This document shows, piece by piece, positions 8,590 through 14,187 of a stretch of 14,209 nucleotides of DNA. Under the pieces are notes generated by a model. The model searched no databases, was not told the DNA's origin, and saw only the letters and a list, made by a program, of their open reading frames with translations. Position 1 is the stretch's first letter. The number at the start of each line of letters is the position of its first letter. Origin of the DNA: Lachnoclostridium sp. UBA3320 (GTDB taxonomy: Bacteria; Bacillota; Clostridia; Lachnospirales; Lachnospiraceae); contig DESG01000114.1 in assembly GCA_002361175.1 (NCBI GenBank), positions 29,539 to 43,747 of the forward strand, read 5' to 3'. The position numbers and the translations under genes are program-made.

Positions 8590-10041
8590 CTATTCTGGTT
8601 TACTATAAAAGAAAAATGAGAAACTAGTTCCTCTGCCTATTTCACTTGTACATATTATTTTTATTCCATGTCTTATAGCTATCTGATTTGCTATGGAAAG
8701 GCCAAGACCACTTCCGCTTTTGTTTTGGTTTGATTGTTCTTTATAAAAACGGTCAAATATATATGGAATGTCTTCCTCGGGAATGCCTTTTCCATAGTCT
8801 GAGATTGTAATTATACATTCATTTTGTGTTGTTTCCATTTTAATATCAATAGACTGGTCTGGTAAAGAAAATTTTATAGCATTATCTATTACTATAATAA
8901 ACATCTGCCGTATTCTTCCATAGTCTCCAAAAAAAGGGAAAGGATGATTATTTTGGCTTAAATTAATAACTATATTTTTCTTAGATGCAAGACGTTGCAT
9001 GGAGCGTACAGCTTCAGACAGTACACTGGTAATATCTATTCTAGATTTTTCTATCTGGAAATTTGTATTTTGCAGCCTGGAAATTTCCAGTAAATCATTT
9101 ACAAGACGCTGTAGCTGGGAAATATCAGTAAGCATCTGTTTAAAATATTCCTTTACTTCATCTGGCTTGGTGACAAGTCCTTCATTCAGCACTTCTAAAG
9201 ACCCCTTTATAACAGTAACAGGTGTCCTTAATTCATGTGAAATATTTGATATAAAATCCTGCCGCATTTTATCAAGCTCTTTTCGTTCTGATTCAGCTTC
9301 AGAAAGCCGTAATGATAATTCATCAATATTATTGGCAAGTGTACCGATTTCATCATTTTGCGTAATGCCAGTATGTACTGCATAATTACCTTTTATAATT
9401 TGCCCAGTAACATTACTCATAACTTGTAAAGGTTTTATAAAATGGTGTGCCAAAAGAACAGAAAGGGCAGTTGCAAATAAAAGGGCTGCTAAAATACAAA
9501 ATACCAAAATAAGGACACCATCTTTCTGTGCCTGTTCCATTCCATCTACCGGACTGTGCAGCAAAAGGGCTGCATATATATCACCATTTGCATTTTTTAC
9601 AGGAACACCAGTTGTTATACTATGAATACCAAGCAATGGGCTAAATTGTTGACTGGAAACAGTATTGTCCATAAATATCTGGCTTATTAATTCTTCTGCC
9701 CCTTCTGGAAGATTGTCATATGATAATGAGCTGTTATGGTGTCCCGTTTCAATTATCTGAGCTTTTTCATCTACTAGCCATACCTTGCTCATAGCAATGT
9801 CATCAATAAACCTTAAATAAGCGCCATACCCTCCGCCCATGCCAGGACCACGATGGTTTGTTTTTCTAAATTGTGATAGAGTATCTGCAATAGAAAGTGC
9901 ACGTATTTTTAAATCTTGTTCATGTATACTGGCTGTATGCCATTTAAACAAAGCCTGGAATAAAGCACCCACAATTACAGAAAAAATTAATAATACAACT
10001 GAAAAATATCCAATAAGGCGTTTTGTAATTTTATATTTCAT
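8590..10041 (-). CDS. Sensor histidine kinase (HAMP, HisKA, HATPase_c)
   Basis: This is a 483-residue membrane histidine kinase of a two-component system. Membrane segment 1 is at about residues 10-32. An extracytoplasmic sensor region of about 140 residues follows, then membrane segment 2 (174-198), a HAMP linker (199-250) and the HisKA domain with the phospho-accepting His269 in FISNISHELRTPV. The HATPase domain has an N box IVIDNAIKFS (383-392), G1 DYGKGI (415-420), F box IFDRFYKEQ and G2 GSGLGLS (443-449). All catalytic motifs look intact. The sensor region has a glycine-rich stretch, HRGPGMGGGYGAY (63-75). It overlaps the response regulator gene by 11 bases (10031-10041) on the same strand, so the two are translationally coupled. 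The signal sensed is unknown. Confidence 0.93.
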   Translation of the reverse strand: MKYKITKRLIGYFSVVLLIFSVIVGALFQALFKWHTASIHEQDLKIRALSIADTLSQFRKTNHRGPGMGGGYGAYLRFIDDIAMSKVWLVDEKAQIIETGHHNSSLSYDNLPEGAEELISQIFMDNTVSSQQFSPLLGIHSITTGVPVKNANGDIYAALLLHSPVDGMEQAQKDGVLILVFCILAALLFATALSVLLAHHFIKPLQVMSNVTGQIIKGNYAVHTGITQNDEIGTLANNIDELSLRLSEAESERKELDKMRQDFISNISHELRTPVTVIKGSLEVLNEGLVTKPDEVKEYFKQMLTDISQLQRLVNDLLEISRLQNTNFQIEKSRIDITSVLSEAVRSMQRLASKKNIVINLSQNNHPFPFFGDYGRIRQMFIIVIDNAIKFSLPDQSIDIKMETTQNECIITISDYGKGIPEEDIPYIFDRFYKEQSNQNKSGSGLGLSIANQIAIRHGIKIICTSEIGRGTSFSFFFYSKPE

Positions 10042-10726
10042 TATTTATACCCTCAAATTTATAACCCATTCCCCATATAGTTTTAATCTGCCAGCTTTTG
10101 TGTTCAAATGCATCTAATTTAGCACGAAGCCTTTTTATATGGCTGTCTACAGTGCGGTTGTCACCATAATAATCATATCCCCACAGACTATTTAAAAGAT
10201 TGTCCCTTGAAAAAATTTTGCCTTTGTTTTCTAATAACAACCAGAGTATCTCTATTTCCTTTTTTGTCAGTACAATCTGGTGTCCGTCAATAGAAACAAA
10301 ACCTCTGTCCAGACAAACTTTCAGATTGTCATAAGAAAGATATTCTGAAGAATTTTGTTCTGTACGTTCAAGCCGCCTCAAAACAGCCCTTACACGTGCC
10401 ATTACTTCATCACCTGAAAATGGTTTGACAATATAGTCATCTGCACCGATATCAAGTCCCATAATACGTTCAAAATCTTCACCTCTTGCGGTTATCATAA
10501 TAATTGGGACATTAGATACTTTGCGTATTTCACGGCAGACTTCAAATCCATCCTTTTTTGGCATCATGACATCAAGCAATATTATTTCAAAATGTTCTTG
10601 ATTAAAATATTTAATAACTTCATTGCCATCATATGCAACCACAGGTTCAAACCCTTCTTTTTTGGCAAATTCACTTAATATTTTTGTAATTTGTACATGG
10701 TCATCAGCAATTAAAATTTTATCCAT
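10031..10726 (-). CDS. OmpR/PhoB-family response regulator
   Basis: This 231-residue DNA-binding response regulator is the partner of the overlapping kinase. The receiver domain has Asp8/Asp9 (ILIADDH), the phospho-acceptor Asp52 in IILLDVMMP, Thr79 and Lys101 in IVKPFSG. The C-terminal winged helix (about 130-227) has the usual LTKKEIEILWLL, SRDNLLNSLWGYDY and RTVDSHIKRLRAKL motifs, and ends in IWGMGYKFE. On the - strand an AAGGAA (10735-10740 on +) precedes the start. It is transcribed away from the secreted DUF2680-like gene with a 172-base gap, so that gene, and its own operon, are the natural first candidates for its targets. Confidence 0.94.
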   Translation of the reverse strand: MDKILIADDHVQITKILSEFAKKEGFEPVVAYDGNEVIKYFNQEHFEIILLDVMMPKKDGFEVCREIRKVSNVPIIMITARGEDFERIMGLDIGADDYIVKPFSGDEVMARVRAVLRRLERTEQNSSEYLSYDNLKVCLDRGFVSIDGHQIVLTKKEIEILWLLLENKGKIFSRDNLLNSLWGYDYYGDNRTVDSHIKRLRAKLDAFEHKSWQIKTIWGMGYKFEGINNEI

Positions 10727-10898
10727 AATAATAATTCCTTTCTATAAAAATAAATAAGAAAAATGTTTTTTATATGACATATTTTCTTTGATTTTATCAT
10801 AAAACCGTTCAGAAAAAAACACATTTTCGTCATAACTGGAAATTATTGTATAATTACAGTCGTAAACAAAATAAGTAAAATCAAGGAGGTAATATTCA
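10727..10898. promoter_or_regulatory. Divergent control region between the two-component operon and the secreted-protein gene
   Basis: This 172-base AT-rich region serves genes on both sides. For the rightward gene a perfect TATAAT lies at 10849-10854, about 45 bases before the start codon, with only a weak TTTCGT-type -35 at 10825-10830. A 13-base palindrome, TTTTAT-C-ATAAAA, lies at 10792-10804 and could be an operator or part of the leftward promoter. I could not pick a convincing leftward -35/-10 pair. Confidence 0.45.
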
Positions 10899-11339
10899 AT
10901 GAAAAAATTCAAAAGTATTCTTTTTATTGTGGCTGTATTATTAATTTTCCAGGCTGGTTCTATATCTGCAATGGCAGCAAGTGGTAAAACACCAGCAGAT
11001 ATTGTTGCAGCGCTTACTGGAAGAAGCGTTGAAGATGTAATCCAAGAGAGGATGGATACAGGAAAAACGTATGGAAGAATTGCTAAAGACAGTGGTAAAC
11101 TAGACGAATTTAAGGAAGAATGTCTTGAGTTAAAAGCAAAAATTTTAAAAGAAAATGTTGCAGATGGTCTTCTTTCACAGGCAGAGGCAGACAGTATTTT
11201 GGCAGCAATCAAAGCAAATCAGGCGTTCTGTGACGGAAGTGGTTATGGATGCGGCAGAAATCAGGGCTATGGACATGGTAAAAACCAAGGCTATGGAAGA
11301 GGTTGCTACGGAATGGGAAAGTGTAGAAATCTTTTATAA
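10899..11339 (+). CDS. Small secreted DUF2680-like protein with Gly/Tyr/Cys-rich tail
   Basis: This is a 146-residue exported protein of unknown function. AAGGAGGT (10883-10890) lies eight bases before the ATG. Residues 1-27 form a signal peptide (KK, then the hydrophobic ILFIVAVLLIF, with probable cleavage after SAMAA). Residues 31-105 resemble the DUF2680 family: PADIVAALTGRSVEDVIQER, GKTYGRIAKDSG, and a helical LLSQAEADSILAAIKAN. The tail from 111 is rich in Gly, Tyr and Cys, with two near-identical units, RNQGYGHG and KNQGYGRG. Cys111, Cys118, Cys136 and Cys142 plus a His could bind metal or form disulfides. It diverges from the response regulator gene and ends in its own terminator, so it is monocistronic. 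A role as an output or accessory sensor of the adjacent two-component system is inferred from position only. Confidence 0.8.
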   Translation: MKKFKSILFIVAVLLIFQAGSISAMAASGKTPADIVAALTGRSVEDVIQERMDTGKTYGRIAKDSGKLDEFKEECLELKAKILKENVADGLLSQAEADSILAAIKANQAFCDGSGYGCGRNQGYGHGKNQGYGRGCYGMGKCRNLL

Positions 11340-11345
11340 AAAAAA

Positions 11346-11382
11346 CGGATTGTTCATATAAAAAATTTGAACAATCCGTTTT
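11346..11382 (+). terminator. Rho-independent terminator of the DUF2680-like gene
   Basis: CGGATTGTTCA (11346-11356) pairs perfectly with TGAACAATCCG (11368-11378) over 11 bases with an 11-base loop, then TTTT. A run of A residues (11338-11345) precedes it, so it could also work on the other strand. The stem is very similar to the one at 8535-8565. Confidence 0.9.
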
Positions 11383-11549
11383 GTAGTATAATGCTTTATA
11401 AATGGTCAATTTTAAATGAATGTAAACACGAACATTGATAACCGTATATAGATGGCTGTGTCAATAAATTATATGCAAAAACCAGCTCTGACGATTAAAA
11501 ATTATCTATGCCAATAAGGCTGAATAGTAACAATTAAAATCTCCTTTAT
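11383..11549. other. Intergenic stretch with no recognisable feature
   Basis: This is the first part of the 311-base gap between the DUF2680-like gene and the 126-residue gene. It is AT-rich, and no open frame with a ribosome binding site or hairpin with a T run stood out here. The promoter and repeated boxes begin at about 11550. Confidence 0.5.
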
Positions 11550-11598
11550 ACAGTTATACTGTTGCAAAAAGGATAACTATATGTTATACTGTATCAAA
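11550..11598 (+). promoter_or_regulatory. Promoter with repeated operator-like boxes for the 126-residue protein gene
   Basis: TTGCAA (11562-11567) and TATACT (11585-11590) are a good -35/-10 pair with exactly 17 bases between them. A 16-base box starting GTTATACTGT occurs at 11553-11568 and again at 11583-11598 (14 of 16 identical, 30 bases apart). The first box overlaps the -35 and the second overlaps the -10. The first copy also sits in a small palindrome, ACAGT-TAT-ACTGT (11550-11562). This arrangement looks like a repressor site pair. The regulator is not in the window. Confidence 0.6.
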
Positions 11599-11650
11599 CA
11601 GGAACATAAGTTCATTTTTAATTGAAATAGCAGAACAGGAGGAAGTAATT

Positions 11651-12031
11651 ATGAAAACTAGAATGGATTTTGTAACTAATTCAAGCAGCAGCAGTTTTAT
11701 ACTTGCACGTAAGCCTGGTATGAGTGAAAAACAAAAGGAAGCCGTTATACAGTTTGTAGAGAAGGAACTTCTGGGGGAAGAAATCCTTACACCTGAAAGC
11801 ACAGAGGAAGAAATACAGAAAGTATTTGAGGAAGAGGAATGGGGTTATTTTAATGAGGATAAGCAGAATGAAATAAGGGAAGCTTTAAAAAGTGGAAAAT
11901 CTATTTACAGTGGCTGGGTATCTTTTGAAGAGGACTATGATTATGCAGAAATGTTTGAGAAAGTATGGAAACTTATGGAAGAAAATAGTGATGGGGATTT
12001 TGTTGCAATAGACGATGACCTTTCATATTAG
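11651..12031 (+). CDS. 126-residue acidic protein with N-terminal DFVTNSSSSSF motif; possible radical SAM partner
   Basis: I do not recognise a function. The start ATG 11651 has AGGAGG at 11637-11642. The N-terminus reads MKTRMDFVTNSSSSSFILAR, and the rest (about 22-126) is strongly acidic and mostly helical in character (VEKELLGEE, TEEEIQKVFEEEEW, AEMFEKVWKLMEEN), ending in DDDLSY. It contains no cysteine and no histidine, and has no signal peptide or membrane segment. From memory, the MKxRxDFVTNSSSSSF opening recurs at the start of otherwise different small clostridial proteins. It has its own promoter, and the next gene, 436 bases on, encodes a radical SAM/SPASM enzyme. It may therefore be that enzyme's substrate or partner, but this is inference from neighbourhood. 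Confidence 0.75.
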   Translation: MKTRMDFVTNSSSSSFILARKPGMSEKQKEAVIQFVEKELLGEEILTPESTEEEIQKVFEEEEWGYFNEDKQNEIREALKSGKSIYSGWVSFEEDYDYAEMFEKVWKLMEENSDGDFVAIDDDLSY

Positions 12032-12040
12032 AGGTATTTG

Positions 12041-12434
12041 TCAACTACCCATCACCTAAAGGTAATGGGCTTGTAACTGCCCAGTCGTGTTAACGGCTTA
12101 CACCTCCGACCTTTGTCCCCAATAGGTATTGCTACCTAAAGTGGCGTTACATCATAGGGTGGCTGACAGCACCCTTTACAACAAAGATATACTCTGCTGT
12201 AACTGCATCAGGTACTATAATATTTCCCATGCCGTGCAGTAGGTTTTCGATACGTTTAAGATTTTACATTCACAACGGTTCGTGTGAAAAACCTCATATC
12301 TTAACTTTTCAATGTGCAAAGAGTGCCTTTAGAGCAATCGCTCCCAACGGTTTTCTCTATATATAAATAATAGCATAAGATAGTGTTTTTTGCAAGAATT
12401 TAAAAGGCTCCTCCCACCGTCTAAAGACAGTGGG
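12041..12434 (+). ncRNA. Candidate structured non-coding RNA, omega-RNA/HEARO-like, between the 126-residue gene and the radical SAM gene
   Basis: There is no credible gene in 12032-12467, but many hairpins. One at 12048-12069 has arms CCCAT/ATGGG, a C/A mismatch, ACC/GGT and a TAAA loop. Others are GTCG/CGAC (12084-12110), TAGGTA-TTGC-TACCTA (12123-12138), the bulged GGGT-GCT/AGC-ACCC (12156-12175) and TTCACA/TGTGAA (12269-12288). The last, at 12413-12434, has the same plan as the first but different bases (CCCAC/GTGGG, C/A mismatch, GTC/GAC, TAAA loop). GC content is visibly higher than in the flanks up to about 12180. The layout (terminal hairpin, then a ribosome binding site and ORF start) recalls omega-RNAs ahead of IscB genes, but the ORF here is not IscB. 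Alternatives are a remnant of an IS200/IS605-type element or a cis-acting leader of the radical SAM gene. Confidence 0.5.
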
Positions 12435-12470
12435 TTTCCGCCTATGGCAAACGAAAGGACTTTAATTATG
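12421..12470 (+). repeat. Inverted repeat, left copy, spanning the ribosome binding site and start codon of the radical SAM gene
   Basis: These 50 bases begin CTAAAGACAGTGGGTTT and end GGACTTTAATTATG. They occur in reverse complement at 13587-13636 with one mismatch (C here at 12438, A in the other copy). The copy contains half of the hairpin at 12413-12434, AAAGGA at 12454-12459 and the ATG at 12468. Identity stops at the ATG on one side and at the hairpin loop on the other. Confidence 0.95.
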
Positions 12471-13538
12471 AAAATTAGAAAAGAAAAGGATTTTATTTCA
12501 GTCTTTGATGAATGTACAGGAAAATATATACGTACTGGGATTATAAAAAATGGAAAAGACACAGGGGAAGACCCGTTTATGTCTTCGTTTCCTGAACTTC
12601 TGGATGTTGGTATTATGGGACACTGTACACATGGCAGGACTGGTTTGTGTATGAAAGCAGGGACAGAGTGTTACCAGGATGGGTTACATGCAGAAATGGC
12701 AAACATGCCTGTTAATGATTTTAAGGAGATTGCCAGGCAGTGCAAAGGCAGGGTTTACCAGTTTGCCCTTGGTGGCTGCGGGGACCCAGACCAGCATGTG
12801 GATTTTGAGGAAATACTTCAGATTTGTTGCGGATGTGGCATTGTTCCTAATTTTACAACTTCAGGGTTTGGCATGACAGACAGCATTGCAGCTTTATGCA
12901 AAAAATATTGCGGGGCAGTAGCTGTAAGTTGGTACCGTAGCAGTTACACAACTAATGCCATAAATACACTTATCCAAGCTGGTGTGAAAACAAATATACA
13001 CTATATACTTAACAGGGATTCTGTGGCGGAAGCATTGGACAGGCTGAAAAATAAAGGGTTTCCTGCGGGTATTAATGCAGTCGTATTCCTCTTGCATAAA
13101 CCTGTGGGAATGGGTACAAAGGAAAAGATGGTTCCGCTGGGGGATAAACTTTTTGGGGAGTTTATAAAATATATTGGTTCTGGCAGCCTTAATTATAAGG
13201 TTGGGTTTGATTCGTGTACTGTTCCTGCACTGGTTAACCATCCTGGGAATATAAACCAGGACAGTCTTGATACGTGTGAAGGTGCCAGGTGGTCTGCTTA
13301 CATATCCCCAGATATGAAAATGTTTCCATGCAGTTTTGATAACCAGGAACAGAGATGGGCAGTAGATTTAAGGACACACACTATAAAGGAAGCTTGGGAA
13401 AGCAAACAGTTTGAAAGTTTCAGGGACTGTTTGAGAAATGCATGCCCTGGTTGTGAGAAAAGAAGTGCGTGTATGGGAGGGTGTCCTATAAGGCCAGAGA
13501 TTGTTATGTGTGGGAAAAAACATTCTGGTGGTAATTAA
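12468..13538 (+). CDS. Radical SAM/SPASM-domain protein with unusual cysteine spacing
   Basis: This is a 356-residue radical SAM-type enzyme that probably modifies a peptide or protein. I chose ATG 12468 because AAAGGA (12454-12459) is eight bases ahead; an in-frame ATG at 12444 and a TTG at 12390 exist, but they lie inside the repeat and hairpin region. The N-terminal region has Cys53, Cys61 and Cys68 (GHC, then GLCMKAGTECYQDG), spaced C-x7-C-x6-C instead of the canonical C-x3-C-x2-C. LGGCGDPDQH (101-110) resembles the SAM-binding GGE motif, and NFTTSGFGMT (128-137) a barrel strand. The C-terminus is a SPASM-type domain: Cys250, Cys270, Cys288 in MFPCSFDNQ, then Cys326, Cys329, Cys335, Cys339 (CPGCEKRSACMGGC) and Cys348. 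SPASM proteins carry extra iron-sulfur clusters and often mature ribosomally made peptides. The gene is flanked by a 50-base inverted repeat. Confidence 0.85.
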   Translation: MKIRKEKDFISVFDECTGKYIRTGIIKNGKDTGEDPFMSSFPELLDVGIMGHCTHGRTGLCMKAGTECYQDGLHAEMANMPVNDFKEIARQCKGRVYQFALGGCGDPDQHVDFEEILQICCGCGIVPNFTTSGFGMTDSIAALCKKYCGAVAVSWYRSSYTTNAINTLIQAGVKTNIHYILNRDSVAEALDRLKNKGFPAGINAVVFLLHKPVGMGTKEKMVPLGDKLFGEFIKYIGSGSLNYKVGFDSCTVPALVNHPGNINQDSLDTCEGARWSAYISPDMKMFPCSFDNQEQRWAVDLRTHTIKEAWESKQFESFRDCLRNACPGCEKRSACMGGCPIRPEIVMCGKKHSGGN

Positions 13539-13586
13539 GAAGTTGGTTCTACAGATAGTGAAAAGGTTTTGTTATTTGTTAAGTTC

Positions 13587-13651
13587 CATAATTAAAGTCC
13601 TTTCGTTTGCCATAGGCGTAAACCCACTGTCTTTAGCTTCGTGGTAGTTCA
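13587..13651 (-). repeat. Inverted repeat, right copy, with extended end
   Basis: Bases 13587-13636 are the reverse complement of 12421-12470 (49 of 50). On the - strand the match is preceded by TGAACTACCACGAAG, giving a 65-base unit. The 22 bases 13630-13651 are repeated exactly at the right end of the window in the other direction. Read on the - strand, the ATG of the repeat is followed by only four more codons and a stop (MELNK), so this copy starts no real gene. Confidence 0.93.
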
Positions 13652-13720
13652 TGCAGATAGTTTAACCATATTTTACCGATTATAACCATTAACGCTGGCA
13701 TTAAAAAATTACACACTGTC

Positions 13721-14045
13721 GTGAACTACCACAGACCGTAAAGGATCTGTGGCTTCCATTAAAAGTTCACCAGACTAAGTTATTAGAAATAGTAACTACG
13801 ATATTTAGGTCATGATACCTTTGGTTGACGCAACAGACCATTGCTCTATCGTGTATGTTTAAGTTGGGTTGGAGAAACGAAAAGCCCTGTGATATGCACC
13901 TAAAAAGCCTTTATATCATTGTCGAGTTGATGTCGGAAAAATACTATGGTAACAGTAGTATATAATACGCATTACCTGCTTTTTAGCAGAGTTTCTATAA
14001 GCAGCCGTGTATCTACACGCCTAAAGGCATGTGGTTTTACGGCTG
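13721..14045 (+). ncRNA. Second structured non-coding region, IS200/IS605- or omega-RNA-like, without a protein gene
   Basis: The first element has an outer stem GTGAAC/GTTCAC (13721-13726 with 13765-13770) enclosing a hairpin with arms CCACAGA/TCTGTGG (13729-13752). Later come TACTA/TAGTA (13942-13960) and CTGCT/AGCAG (13976-13989). The last element has an outer stem CAGCCGT/ACGGCTG (14002-14008 with 14039-14045) enclosing a hairpin at 14013-14034 built like the two at 12048 and 12413: five pairs, C/A mismatch, GCC/GGC, TAAA loop. The longest open frame inside (36 codons from 13855) has no ribosome binding site. TnpB-type guide RNAs also end in such a hairpin, in which case the bases after 14045 would be the guide, but this comparison is from memory. 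Confidence 0.42.
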
Positions 14046-14187
14046 ATGATTTATAAAAATCCAAAATCCCATTATTCCTCACCTTCTTTTTTATAATACA
14101 TATGATTTAGTTTATTGTGATACGCAATCATAACAAATATTCCGCCTATACATTCGGTACTACTCAATATTAATGCTATTTTTTCAG
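14046..14187. other. Right-hand intergenic stretch with no recognised gene
   Basis: This is AT-rich sequence between the last hairpin and the third repeat copy. I see no ribosome binding site with a convincing open frame and no strong hairpin. Together with the regions before it, no gene is supported from 13539 to the end of the window. Confidence 0.5.

Noticed and set aside
8999..9385. A 128-codon open frame on the + strand inside the histidine kinase gene
   Set aside because: It is antisense to the conserved HisKA and HAMP region, has no ribosome binding site and gives no recognisable protein.
11584..11802. A 72-codon open frame on the - strand over the start of the 126-residue gene
   Set aside because: It is antisense to the promoter and the DFVTNSSSSSF coding start and has no support of its own.
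12048..12069. Terminator for the 126-residue gene
   Set aside because: The hairpin is strong but is followed by CTTGTAACTG, not a T run, so it does not look like a Rho-independent terminator; read-through to the radical SAM gene is possible.
12041..12434. Group I intron or IStron
   Set aside because: I could not find a convincing pair of core P7 sequences or a split gene; the hairpins fit IS200/IS605-type ends better.
12390..12467. Longer N-terminus for the radical SAM protein (TTG 12390 or ATG 12444)
   Set aside because: The extra residues are the translation of the hairpin and repeat. ATG 12468 has a suitable AAAGGA eight bases ahead, and MKIRKE looks like a natural start.
13855..13965. 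A 36-codon open frame (MFKLGWRNEKP...) in the right-hand non-coding region
   Set aside because: There is no ribosome binding site, it crosses the TACTA/TAGTA hairpin, and the composition follows the structured RNA rather than a coding pattern.
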